Both the position numbers and the translations under genes were made by a program. DNA of 64,000 bases from a virus. A model generated the notes under the pieces. The model saw nothing but the letters and a program-made list of their open reading frames with translations. It was not told the origin of the DNA and made no database searches. Positions 1-7,856 of this stretch are shown piece by piece (positions within the stretch are counted from its first letter, which is position 1; each line of letters begins with the position of its first letter). The stretch is taken from positions 1 to 64,000 of IMG/VR virus record IMGVR_UViG_3300025736_000023; one strand, 5' to 3'.

Positions 1-2
1 AG

Positions 3-167
3 GTCGGGGAAGCGGTGCCGCGCTTGGGCATAGTGCTCAAGGATATTACTCGATTAGCGGACACACATGACCCAGGCCGTGAACAATGGCTGCTTGATGC
101 AATCTGTAACAAAGCCTGGGAAGGAATAAGGGAAATCATGGAGGAAAAGCATGTTCGTAATACCTAG
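3..167 (+). CDS. Partial hypothetical protein (C-terminal end)
   Basis: The frame starting at base 3 is open from the window edge to a TAG at 165-167 and encodes 54 residues ending EEKHVRNT. It is cut by the window start, so no start codon is visible. The following gene begins at 151 inside it, with the ribosome-binding site (GGAGG) lying within this frame, which is the coupling style used throughout this arm. The residues look like an ordinary charged helical protein C-terminus. I do not recognise the family. Confidence 0.6.
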   Translation, partial: VGEAVPRLGIVLKDITRLADTHDPGREQWLLDAICNKAWEGIREIMEEKHVRNT

Positions 168-354
168 ACTTAGTATCAAGGAGATCTCGCCCCTGTGCAA
201 CAAAGGTTGGCGAGTGGTGTTGGCTGAAGGTCGCTTTGTTGCCCAAGTTGTGATACTATTTGAGGACACAGCGAATCTTGCTGAAGCAGATTGGCATGGG
301 ATTAAAGGGGCTGAAATACCAACATATGTGAAAGTAGAGGCAGAACTGGAATGA
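151..354 (+). CDS. Small hypothetical protein, 67 aa
   Basis: ATG at 151 follows a good Shine-Dalgarno (GGAGGAAAAGC). The product begins MFVIPRLSIKEISPLC and ends in an acidic tail. It overlaps the previous frame by 17 nt and its TGA overlaps the ATG of the next gene (ATGA). No family is recognised; a small soluble early phage protein is the most that can be said. Confidence 0.6.
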   Translation: MFVIPRLSIKEISPLCNKGWRVVLAEGRFVAQVVILFEDTANLAEADWHGIKGAEIPTYVKVEAELE

Positions 355-521
355 CACTAAGTGATTGGCTATGGGGCGGGTGCTTAGCTCTGACTGTCTT
401 TGTGGGTCCCTGGCTAGTGTTGCACTACCTGACCAGGCGTCTCAGAAACGATCCGAGGCCCAATGGCAAGACAATAGATGATTGGATTTTACGTGGAGGG
501 AAAAAAGATGGATCTAGCTAA
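351..521 (+). CDS. Small single-pass membrane protein, 56 aa
   Basis: The ATG at 351 overlaps the previous stop as ATGA. The 56-residue product has one hydrophobic segment at about residues 6-28 (rich in W, L, V, G, including WLWGGCLALTVFVGPWLVL), followed by a basic stretch TRRLR. This fits a one-helix membrane protein with its positive side in the cytoplasm. It overlaps the next gene by 14 nt. The function is unknown; small inner-membrane proteins of this kind are common among phage early genes. Confidence 0.55.
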   Translation: MTLSDWLWGGCLALTVFVGPWLVLHYLTRRLRNDPRPNGKTIDDWILRGGKKDGSS

Positions 522-789
522 AAGATGCAGCGTCTTAGGATCTACAACACGGGTTAATATCTTAAACTTTCTTAGGGACAATAGCCCTGCCACTGTGCCA
601 ACCATTGGCATAGCACTTCTTGGATCTACATATGAACTTGTCTCTCTAAGAAGGCACTTAAAAATCTTATGCAGAGCTGGGTTTTGTGCCCGTCGCCGCA
701 TCGGTAGAGCATACAGCTACTACCTGACCGCTGACCGAGTACCTGTATTGCTGCAGGACATTCAGGAGCTTTTCGGTTTGCACAGTTGA
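508..789 (+). CDS. ArsR-like winged-helix DNA-binding protein
   Basis: The start is placed at ATG 508 because GGAGGG lies six bases upstream; an in-frame ATG at 478 lacks a comparable site. The 93-residue product has the layout of a small winged helix-turn-helix regulator. An N-terminal helix (KRCSVLGSTTRVNILNFLRD) is like the 'LGDPTRLRILRLL' helix of ArsR-type proteins. A recognition-helix region follows (YELVSLRRHLKILCRAGF), then a wing (RRRIGRAYSYYLT). No metal-binding cysteine pair is seen in alpha-3. It is a candidate transcriptional regulator of the phage. A promoter lies just downstream, so it may end its transcript here or be continuous with the next gene. Confidence 0.6.
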   Translation: MDLAKRCSVLGSTTRVNILNFLRDNSPATVPTIGIALLGSTYELVSLRRHLKILCRAGFCARRRIGRAYSYYLTADRVPVLLQDIQELFGLHS

Positions 790-799
790 AAACGGCAGT

Positions 800-828
800 T
801 TGCATAGTCGTGAGTTGTAGTGTATAAT
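800..828 (+). promoter_or_regulatory. Sigma70-like promoter for the replication operon
   Basis: TTGCAT at 800-805 and a perfect TATAAT at 823-828 are separated by exactly 17 bp. Transcription would start near 835, 26 nt before the GTG of the nuclease gene at 861. It is the strongest consensus promoter in the left arm and would drive the operon to 13005. Confidence 0.8.
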
Positions 829-860
829 AGACGCAGAGTTTAGAATCGCTTGGGGGGACT

Positions 861-2009
861 GTGAAACAATATCCTGTACACATTACGGATATGAGGGCTT
901 TTAAAAGCTGTAGACAGCTTTGGGATTTTACGTCACCACTCCGTCGCAACCTAACTCCTCGGTGGCCTAATAAACACCTCTGGGAAGGGACGGGGGTACA
1001 CATAGCATTTGGTAGATACTACGATCCTGATGATCCTTTCAACGCCGAAGCAGCAATGTTAGTTTTCAATAACTGGCTTATCCGCTCCTGGGCAGATCTG
1101 GAAGAGCAAGACCTTCCACCAGATCGCTGGGAAGATATCTTTCAAGCGGCAATGCAGACTACCGGTATCTTGCAGCACTACTTTGAGTGGGCACCTAAAC
1201 ACGACAAGTTTACCGCTCTAGGGACCGAGATTCCTTTTCGTATCCCTTTACCACTGTTCCCAGGCAAGCAAGTTTTCTATGAGGGCAAAGCCGATGGACT
1301 TGTACGCTGGGAAGATGGTATGTATTGGCTATTGGAGCATAAAACCACCAGTAGCTATCCAGATTTTAGTTTGCTGTTTTTAGACGAGCAGTGCATTTCT
1401 TACCAGTGGGCTGCACAAATAGATCACCGTTTCGAGGGTACGCGCCCTGTGGGAACGGTGTACAACTTTCTCTTCAAAGCTCTACCGACAATCCCACGGG
1501 TGCTAAAACGCGGTGGACTGTCTATAGCTAAGAACATTCGGACTACCTATGAGGTCTATCTAGCTGAGATAGAGAAACAAGGTCTCTCAGCGGCAAACTA
1601 CCAAGGTGTCTTGGCTCGACTAGCAGAGCAAGAGAATCCGTTTTTTAGGCGAGTACGAATTAAGCGACAGCCACGAGCGATGAAAACGTTTGGACAGCGT
1701 TTCATGAACACCATAGCTGAGATGGTTGATCCACAGATACCAATTGTCCCCTCCCCAAATTGGTGGTCTTGTAAGACTTGCCCGTTTAGGAGCCCTTGTG
1801 CTATGATAGCGAATGGATTTAGTCCTGAGCCACTATTGAAAGCAAACTACCGCAAGCGCGAAGCAATGCCCTCGCCGGTTCCCGAGAAGATCTGCCGCCG
1901 CTGTGGAGAGTGGAAACCACTAGAGGATTTTGCAAAAGATCACCGTTCTAAAGATGGCTTGCAGTCATGGTGTAGAGTTTGTAAAAGCAATAGAAGAAGG
2001 AGTAACTGA
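861..2009 (+). CDS. Cas4/RecB-like PD-(D/E)XK nuclease with C-terminal zinc finger
   Basis: A 382-residue protein starting at GTG 861 behind GGGGGG. The PD-(D/E)XK core is seen as D145 in GKADG and E159-H160-K161 in LLEHKTTSS. Cysteines in the segment CKTCPFRSPC near residue 300 resemble the iron-sulphur cysteines of Cas4/AddB-type nucleases. The last 40 residues form a separate four-cysteine finger (CRRCGEWKPLEDF...WCRVC), a module usually found on phage HNH endonucleases. The enzyme probably processes or resects DNA ends for recombination together with the Sak4-like ATPase downstream. The fold assignment is from motifs; the iron-sulphur cluster is inferred. Confidence 0.75.
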   Translation: MKQYPVHITDMRAFKSCRQLWDFTSPLRRNLTPRWPNKHLWEGTGVHIAFGRYYDPDDPFNAEAAMLVFNNWLIRSWADLEEQDLPPDRWEDIFQAAMQTTGILQHYFEWAPKHDKFTALGTEIPFRIPLPLFPGKQVFYEGKADGLVRWEDGMYWLLEHKTTSSYPDFSLLFLDEQCISYQWAAQIDHRFEGTRPVGTVYNFLFKALPTIPRVLKRGGLSIAKNIRTTYEVYLAEIEKQGLSAANYQGVLARLAEQENPFFRRVRIKRQPRAMKTFGQRFMNTIAEMVDPQIPIVPSPNWWSCKTCPFRSPCAMIANGFSPEPLLKANYRKREAMPSPVPEKICRRCGEWKPLEDFAKDHRSKDGLQSWCRVCKSNRRRSN

Positions 2010-2218
2010 TGGCTAACCTGTATGTAACTTTTAAGGTTCTAATCAGTGAAGATCAGTTTTCGTTTCAGTGTAAGCATACAGAATTGGAGCTACAGTTGAT
2101 GGCTCCAGAGCAACTGTTGACTCTGATAGATCCTGGCGAGATGCTGCTGGGAATCATGCACGCAGCGCTTGATGACTATGCTAGATTGCCAGAAAAAGAC
2201 GAAGAGGAAGAGGTATAA
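2009..2218 (+). CDS. Small acidic hypothetical protein, 69 aa
   Basis: Starts at ATG 2009, overlapping the nuclease stop (TGATG) by one base. The product mixes beta-like and helical segments and ends in an acidic run (EKDEEEEV). It lies in the replication operon between nuclease and recombinase genes. No family is recognised. Confidence 0.6.
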   Translation: MANLYVTFKVLISEDQFSFQCKHTELELQLMAPEQLLTLIDPGEMLLGIMHAALDDYARLPEKDEEEEV

Positions 2219-2463
2219 TGTCTACTCCTATAGCCCAAGATGAACTCGAAAATTACTTATTGGCAAAGTGTACTCACGAGATTGGCTTTGATGGTACCTC
2301 TGCTGTAGCTCTTCGGTTACTGCGTAAATATCGAGAAGCACTAGTGGAAGTTGTACTGTTGCACACAATAGCCAATGAGGCCCCTACTAATTTGACAGAG
2401 CAAATTTTTCGCACTGTAAAACAAGCGCTAACTCCGAATCCAAACACAGCGCAGGGGGCGTAG
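2218..2463 (+). CDS. Small hypothetical protein, 81 aa
   Basis: ATG 2218 overlaps the previous TAA by one base. The protein is helical with a conserved-looking central segment (VALRLLRKYREALVEVVLL) and no Cys cluster or membrane segment. It is translationally coupled to both neighbours. The function is unknown. Confidence 0.6.
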   Translation: MSTPIAQDELENYLLAKCTHEIGFDGTSAVALRLLRKYREALVEVVLLHTIANEAPTNLTEQIFRTVKQALTPNPNTAQGA

Positions 2464-2669
2464 TGAAAGGTGTTTTGGCATTAGAAACTGAGATTAGACG
2501 ATCTAGAACACGCTTGCTAAAATTGAGCAATGCTGGTAGACTAGGCGTGTCTCCCGAGGCTACAAGATGTATTGAGCGGTTGGCAGAACACCTGAAACAA
2601 GCGAGTTTACTAGCAGGTGCGTTACGACAATATGAAGTAGGGAGGCGCTCAAGCAGTGATATATTATAA
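2463..2669 (+). CDS. Small basic helical protein, 68 aa
   Basis: GTG 2463 overlaps the preceding TAG. The product is rich in Arg and Leu and predicted helical (ETEIRRSRTRLLKLSNAG). It overlaps the next gene by 14 nt. No motif identifies it. Confidence 0.55.
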   Translation: MKGVLALETEIRRSRTRLLKLSNAGRLGVSPEATRCIERLAEHLKQASLLAGALRQYEVGRRSSSDIL

Positions 2670-3546
2670 AGTAATGAACAAGGACGGCACTATATATCAT
2701 AGGGATCATAACGACGTTATTAAGGGGTCTTTACCTGTAAAACAAGAGGATGGGTACTGGATACCGGGTAAATGGATGCCTAAAATTCCAGGGGTAGCTG
2801 CAGGAGCTTTAGGCTACAGTGTCTTTACATTGCAACAGTTACCAAACTTTTTCTCGTCTGTGTTGTTTGAAGTAGAAGGACGCGGTGAGCACATAGAGGG
2901 AACATCTCAACTGTACTGGCAAGAGACTAGATTATTGCGCAGGATAGACTCCTGGTCTCTACGCGCTGCAAGTCTCTACGCTTGTGATTGTGCTGAGCAA
3001 GTGATGGACTTTTTTGTGCGCGAATACCCTCAAGAAAGGACTCCGCTAGAAGCTATTAGTTATACACGGGGCGGGAGTCTAACAGACGGAGAGCTAGAGT
3101 GCCTAGCTAAAGCAACTGCTGGTATCTGTACTAGGATTTTAATAGATCTGAAGGAAGTGTACTCGCATCGTAAACTGGCAGCCACGCAAGCTGCTAGTGC
3201 TGCAGCATTTGCTTGTGCAAGTGCGTATAGCATTGCTGCTGTACAGGAGGCTATGGATTATGCGCGGTTAGCCTTTCGACGCGAGGCTATAGCTCATGGA
3301 GATAGCGCTGCCGATGATCTTACAGATAAGAAGCCTATCATGTCCGTAATTGAAAAACAAATGTGGGATTGGCAAATGGCTAGGCTGCAAGATTATTTGG
3401 CCGATGGTACCATAGGTCCTGATGCGCCCTACGGCATGAAAGGTATTACTAGCCACACTAACAATATCAGACTAAAATATGGAGCTATGTGGAGAACGGC
3501 ACCAGAAGTCAAAGATCCATATGGAAATGAGGGGCACAAATGGTAA
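2656..3546 (+). CDS. Phage protein resembling the DUF7666 type
   Basis: A 296-residue protein from GTG 2656 (alternative ATG at 2674). The N-terminal 110 residues (KVMNKDGTIYHRD, then a segment ending FEVEGRGEHIEG...SWSLRAASLYACDCAEQVM) follow the pattern of phage proteins that start with a short beta domain and continue into an Ala/Trp/Arg-rich helical tail. Such a tail is seen at about residues 170-215 (AATQAASAAAFACASAYSIA). The family's function is not known to me. The gene overlaps the recombinase gene by 7 nt, so it belongs to the replication/recombination operon. The DUF assignment is from memory of the pattern. Confidence 0.5.
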   Translation: MIYYKVMNKDGTIYHRDHNDVIKGSLPVKQEDGYWIPGKWMPKIPGVAAGALGYSVFTLQQLPNFFSSVLFEVEGRGEHIEGTSQLYWQETRLLRRIDSWSLRAASLYACDCAEQVMDFFVREYPQERTPLEAISYTRGGSLTDGELECLAKATAGICTRILIDLKEVYSHRKLAATQAASAAAFACASAYSIAAVQEAMDYARLAFRREAIAHGDSAADDLTDKKPIMSVIEKQMWDWQMARLQDYLADGTIGPDAPYGMKGITSHTNNIRLKYGAMWRTAPEVKDPYGNEGHKW

Positions 3547-4367
3547 AGACATTAGGTCCAACAGCAGGTAGCACAAAACCGCATACCGTAAAACCAAACT
3601 ACAATATGCAGTTCTTTCGGTTTCTGGTTTATGGGCACATAGGAGTTGGCAAAACATACCTAATGGGTAGCATATGTGATGTGCCAGAGCTCTGCCCTAT
3701 TTTGTATTTAGACTCAGATATGGGCACTATGACTATATCAGACAGGGATATCGAAGTAGTTCCTATCAAATGTGCTAAGGATATTGAGGACGTAAACAAA
3801 TATGTCCGAGCGCACCCTGGAGAATACAAAACCGTAGTCCTCGATGGGCTGACGGCCTGTTACAATCAGATGATCCGGCTCCGTATGCTGGCCCCTGGGC
3901 GCACAAGCAATGAGGACCCATATGTACCAAGTCAGCGTGACTGGATGCACGGAACGTTCAGAATGCGTCTTGTACTTGATATGCTCAAAACTGCCCCAGT
4001 GAATTTCATAGCAACCGCAATGGTTGACATTCGAGCTAATGAAATCACACAAGCGCCGATGATCCGTCCGGGTTTGTCAAATAAGTTGGCTGGCGAGGTA
4101 GGGGCACTTTTTGATATCGTGGGGTACTTGACTGTAAAAATACAGATCAAGGAAAAAACTCGGCTACTACAGTTAGACCCGTTTGGAGGCCGGGCAGCTA
4201 AAAACAGAGCAATTTACCCCCTGCCTGCGGTGTTAGAACGCCCACACATGCACATTCTCTACGGGCGAGCCGTCCTTGGTCGCCCATTGGAGACACTACA
4301 AAAGGAGGCGGCAGAATTGGAACGAAAGCATCAGGCGCATATTCAATCCCTAATCACGAAGGAGTAA
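3540..4367 (+). CDS. Sak4-like RecA-fold ATPase (phage recombinase)
   Basis: A 275-residue P-loop protein with Walker A GHIGVGKT at residues 32-39 and a Walker B-like KTVVLDG near residue 100. It lacks the long C-terminal domain of cellular RecA. Length and motif spacing fit phage 'AAA_24' nucleotide-binding proteins of the Sak4 group, which act in single-strand annealing with a phage ssDNA-binding protein. The next gene, a DUF669-like protein three bases downstream, is the typical partner. Together with the Cas4-like nuclease at 861-2009 they form a plausible recombination module. Confidence 0.8.
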   Translation: MVKTLGPTAGSTKPHTVKPNYNMQFFRFLVYGHIGVGKTYLMGSICDVPELCPILYLDSDMGTMTISDRDIEVVPIKCAKDIEDVNKYVRAHPGEYKTVVLDGLTACYNQMIRLRMLAPGRTSNEDPYVPSQRDWMHGTFRMRLVLDMLKTAPVNFIATAMVDIRANEITQAPMIRPGLSNKLAGEVGALFDIVGYLTVKIQIKEKTRLLQLDPFGGRAAKNRAIYPLPAVLERPHMHILYGRAVLGRPLETLQKEAAELERKHQAHIQSLITKE

Positions 4368-4369
4368 TC

Positions 4370-4765
4370 ATGCCAATCTCAGTTAACATGACAGGGGTAG
4401 AAACTCGGCCCACACCGCTACCGCCTGGGTACTACAGGGCAGCCGTAAGCCAGTGCGAACAGAAAATCAGCAAGACCAACAACCCCTATGTCCTTTGGAC
4501 TTTTGGAGTTCTTGAGCCGGAGGAGTTTGTCGGTCGCAAGGCTTTCTTCAACACGAGTCTGCAGTCACACGCCCTTTGGAGTCTCAAGCGTGTTCTCCTG
4601 GCCTTTGGCTACGAAAAGGCCGATCTAGAAGGCCAGGTAGAATTTGAACCTAGTGACTTAATCGGCGTCGAATGTACACTCTCGGTGGTCGAAGACACGT
4701 GGGACGGCGAGACAACCGGCAAGGTAGACCAGGTTCTCGCAGCAGGATCCGAACTGATCATCTAG
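4370..4765 (+). CDS. DUF669-like ssDNA-binding protein
   Basis: A 131-residue protein with the order typical of DUF669: a beta segment with LPPGYYRAAV, then ISKTNNPYVLWTFGVLEPEEFVGRK, then a helix (ALWSLKRVLLAFGY) and a terminal GVECTLSVVED strand. DUF669 proteins are OB-fold-like ssDNA-binding proteins that accompany Sak4 recombinases in many phages. The gene follows the Sak4-like gene after 2 nt and has a visible AAGGAG site. Confidence 0.75.
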   Translation: MPISVNMTGVETRPTPLPPGYYRAAVSQCEQKISKTNNPYVLWTFGVLEPEEFVGRKAFFNTSLQSHALWSLKRVLLAFGYEKADLEGQVEFEPSDLIGVECTLSVVEDTWDGETTGKVDQVLAAGSELII

Positions 4766-4787
4766 ACTAGCCACAATCAATCACTCT

Positions 4788-4829
4788 TAGCAGCCTGAGC
4801 TTGCTGTTAGATTCAAGCTCAGGCTGCTA
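4788..4829 (+). other. Perfect 16-bp hairpin between operon halves
   Basis: A 16-bp perfect inverted repeat (4788-4803 with 4814-4829, arm core AGCAGCCTGAGCTTG) encloses a 10-nt loop. No T-tract follows on the plus strand (ACATCTAAAAACGGGG), so it is not a canonical intrinsic terminator. It sits in the only sizeable gap of the replication operon, 23 nt before the primase start. It may be a pause or attenuation site, an RNA-processing/stability hairpin, or a translational control element for the primase. Confidence 0.65.
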
Positions 4830-4848
4830 CATCTAAAAACGGGGTCCT

Positions 4849-7416
4849 ATGATTAACGATTGTGGTTTGCTCCTAGCGATCTTTGCTGACCTGGCTGCAT
4901 CTGAGTGGATAGAATTGTGTCTAGTTACCCAGGAAAGAAAAGGCCGCCAGTTATTCTTTAGTGATACTTTGCATCTGTTAGAGGCTGCCGAAGCTATTGG
5001 CGATAAAGAACACTGTTTTTTCGGTGTTGCGCCTAGAAAAAACCGTTCTGGCGTAGCCGAGAGCGTTGATCGCATCGGTGTTATTTGGGCAGACTTGGAT
5101 GCTAAAGATTTCAATGATGATAAAGCTGCGGCATTGGCTGCTGCAGACCTGTTGGTGCTGCCGCCATCATACATCATAGACTCGGGGCATGGCTATCATG
5201 CGTACTGGCTATTACAGGAGGCGGTAGCCGCAGAGGACGGTTGCGAGGTAGTTAGACTTGTAGGAACCTTACTTGGTGGGGGGCACGTAGGAGACCCTGC
5301 TAGGGTCATGCGGATACCCGGAACCTTCAACATTAAGGTTGAACCGTATGTCCCATGTACCGTAGTACGCAACAGACCGGAGCTGCGTTATAAATTAGAT
5401 GATATCATTGCAGCAACTCAGATATCTGATCCTACTCGCCGCAGCATTTTAACTGGAAAACCAGGGCCTAAAGCTAGGGATAAAACCCGCTCTGGTGTAG
5501 ACTGGCAAGCAGGCTCAGAACTCACCGATCTGCAAATGTCCGAATATGCTATGAAAGCGATTTGGGCGGAGCACATCATTGGAGAGAAATCAAGAGAGGA
5601 TAGTGGAAGATACTTAGATATCACTCTAAAAAAGCTGCAAACAAAGCAGCGGACTGCAAAAGCAGCTTATGATCCTAGCAGTTGCTTCTCTATGGCCGAT
5701 GATGCCTATTTTGTAGTGGGAATAGGTAAGAGGGGCAAACATGTAGTTTCTACCTTTACCTTTGAACCTAAGCGGTTGCTAGAGGGACCTGACGAGGACA
5801 TTTTTCTAGGGGACATTCACGCAGATGGTCGCATTTGGGAGGGGATACAGCTTCCTAAAAGTGCATTTCTCAGAGTGGATTCTTTAATGAAGAAGCTCGG
5901 GAAAGCCTCCTGGCAATGGTTAGGGACTGACACCGAGGTCAGATTTTTACTACCATTCATTATGAAACAATGGAAAGAGTTAGGAAGCCCTAGAGCAATA
6001 GCAACCTCTGTACTTGGAAGGCATGAAGATTATTGGGTAGCATCAGAGTACACGCTGAGTGCTACTGAAACGATGGATCGATACTCAGCTCCTATAGTCT
6101 ACTCTCCCACAGGCAGAGCAGGGCCAGCGCTAGATTACCCTCCAGGGTGTTCATTGCCTCTCTTAACAGAAATTCATGCTAAAATTTCCAAGATCAACGC
6201 TCCAGGAATTGTTTGGCCTATCCTAGGTTGGTTCATGGCTACCCCCTATAAACCCTTACTTAATGATGCCCGAATTCTAGTACCTCATTTGATACTGTAT
6301 GGTACCACAGGGGCCGGTAAAACGGCTACGCTAGAGTCCGCGTTCATGCCGCTATTGGGGTATCGCATACCAGCACACTCAGAAGATTGTAGTACCACGC
6401 CTTTTGTACTACTGTCTCTTCTATCTTCAACCAATGCAGTGCCGATAAGTTTAGCAGAGTTCCGACGGTCTACACTAGGAGAAGTATCTTGGCGCGCTCT
6501 GCTTCGCACTCTACTGCTGGCCTATGACGTGGGGCATGATTCACGGGGGCGACCTAATCAGACCACGGTAGACTACCCTTTACATGCGCCATTGGTACTA
6601 AGCGGAGAAGACGTGATATCTGACCCAGCTGTGCAACGGCGATCGATCGTCATTGGAATGACCCCTCGGGACATCGAAATGGGCACAGGGGCGTATGAAG
6701 CGTTTATGGATTTGATCTGCTTACCGCTATCACAGTTTGCTGCTCCCTATATACAGTACACTCTAACAGTATCGCAACAAGAGGCAACAGCTCAATGGAA
6801 CTCTGCTCTTCAGGAAGTAGCTTCTGTGATAGATTTTCCATTGACAGAACGAATACGCCGAAACCTGGCTACCGTCTTATTTGGAGCCCGTTCATATGAA
6901 ACTTTTATGCGGCTCCAAGGTGTTGTGCTAGAGGCAACCCCCGCAGAGCACTTCATTGCTCCGTTGGGCGAAGTTCAAGGAGTGTCTATGAAAAGAGGCT
7001 ACGTGTTATTGGATAGCTTCGTTGAGGAAGTTATCAACGAAGCTCAAAAAGCCAGCTCCCAGTTTGTGTACACTCTAGACCTGGAAGGCGTCTTATGGTT
7101 TCACTTAACTACGGCGTTGAAGTGGTGGCGCAAAGATCGGCTGGCTCGTAAGGAACCAGTTCTAGATAGCGCTGCTGTGAAACGCCAGTTGAGAGAGCTT
7201 TCCAAGGATTTGCCTGGGGAGGGACACTATGTTTGGGGGCCTACGAAGAAGGCCATAAGAGGAGGTGGTGGATCGCACAGAATGTATGGGCTACATATAG
7301 CTACCTGTTTTGAATTGGGTTTGGATGTACCAGATTCGCTGGACATTTTCCAGCAAACCATTACTTTCTCTGGGGGCTCAACTAGGATCCCCGGAAAAAT
7401 TGAGGAGGTTTCATGA
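4849..7416 (+). CDS. Primase-helicase (RepB-type AEP primase plus P-loop ATPase)
   Basis: An 855-residue two-domain replication protein. The N-terminal 200 residues carry archaeo-eukaryotic primase features: DLD at residues 82-84 (WADLDAKDF), then SGHGYHAYWLL, then a conserved arginine-rich turn RVMRIPGTFNIK as in RepB-type primases. A linker region follows. The C-terminal half has Walker A GTTGAGKT at 485-492 and a downstream region resembling phage and plasmid superfamily III/DUF927-type helicases. It would lay primers and unwind DNA for the polymerase encoded downstream. The ATG at 4849 is preceded by GGGG. Its stop overlaps the next gene (ATGA). Confidence 0.75.
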   Translation: MINDCGLLLAIFADLAASEWIELCLVTQERKGRQLFFSDTLHLLEAAEAIGDKEHCFFGVAPRKNRSGVAESVDRIGVIWADLDAKDFNDDKAAALAAADLLVLPPSYIIDSGHGYHAYWLLQEAVAAEDGCEVVRLVGTLLGGGHVGDPARVMRIPGTFNIKVEPYVPCTVVRNRPELRYKLDDIIAATQISDPTRRSILTGKPGPKARDKTRSGVDWQAGSELTDLQMSEYAMKAIWAEHIIGEKSREDSGRYLDITLKKLQTKQRTAKAAYDPSSCFSMADDAYFVVGIGKRGKHVVSTFTFEPKRLLEGPDEDIFLGDIHADGRIWEGIQLPKSAFLRVDSLMKKLGKASWQWLGTDTEVRFLLPFIMKQWKELGSPRAIATSVLGRHEDYWVASEYTLSATETMDRYSAPIVYSPTGRAGPALDYPPGCSLPLLTEIHAKISKINAPGIVWPILGWFMATPYKPLLNDARILVPHLILYGTTGAGKTATLESAFMPLLGYRIPAHSEDCSTTPFVLLSLLSSTNAVPISLAEFRRSTLGEVSWRALLRTLLLAYDVGHDSRGRPNQTTVDYPLHAPLVLSGEDVISDPAVQRRSIVIGMTPRDIEMGTGAYEAFMDLICLPLSQFAAPYIQYTLTVSQQEATAQWNSALQEVASVIDFPLTERIRRNLATVLFGARSYETFMRLQGVVLEATPAEHFIAPLGEVQGVSMKRGYVLLDSFVEEVINEAQKASSQFVYTLDLEGVLWFHLTTALKWWRKDRLARKEPVLDSAAVKRQLRELSKDLPGEGHYVWGPTKKAIRGGGGSHRMYGLHIATCFELGLDVPDSLDIFQQTITFSGGSTRIPGKIEEVS

Positions 7417-7856
7417 TTACCGGATTGTTCCCTATAGAGCTCTTAGCCGCCAAAAAGAGTGCAGAGCAACTTCAAGTGGCTTATGAAGAAGTGCTAGAAG
7501 AGGTATCAGAGGCTATCGCGGCTGAAACACGTTTGTTTGATGAGAGTATGCACGCCGGGCGGCAAAACCAATTTGGAGATGTTTCCTATGCACAGAGATG
7601 TTCTAGAGATCTAGCCAGAGCTATGAGTCTATTACATACAGAGAATCCCGAGGCGGATCTTTCAGTTACCGTCACTGTAGGCGATCTAGTTACAAATGCC
7701 TGTAGGTGGTGGGCTTGGCGAAAGGTCCAAGCAGATCAAGCTAATGAGACCCATGTCTATACCAGTTACTCAGAACCGGCCTTGGACAAGGAGCCAGAGC
7801 CAGAGCCAGAAAACAAACCAACAGGTCTCAGATCTCTACTGAAGAGACCGAAATGA
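7413..7856 (+). CDS. Hypothetical protein, 147 aa
   Basis: Starts at ATG 7413, overlapping the primase stop, and itself overlaps the polymerase start at 7853. The product has a helical N-terminal half and a Pro/Glu repeat linker (KEPEPEPENKP) before a basic tail (RSLLKRPK). The acidic-proline linker with a basic end suggests a small adaptor that touches DNA or a replisome partner. No family is recognised. Confidence 0.6.
   Translation: MITGLFPIELLAAKKSAEQLQVAYEEVLEEVSEAIAAETRLFDESMHAGRQNQFGDVSYAQRCSRDLARAMSLLHTENPEADLSVTVTVGDLVTNACRWWAWRKVQADQANETHVYTSYSEPALDKEPEPEPENKPTGLRSLLKRPK

Noticed and set aside
626-1003. Minus-strand ORF of 125 codons
   Set aside because: It covers the ArsR-like gene end, the clear promoter and the nuclease start; no ribosome-binding site and odd composition.
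3738-4052. Minus-strand ORF of 104 codons inside the recombinase gene
   Set aside because: Shadow of the Sak4-like ATPase frame, which has clear Walker motifs.
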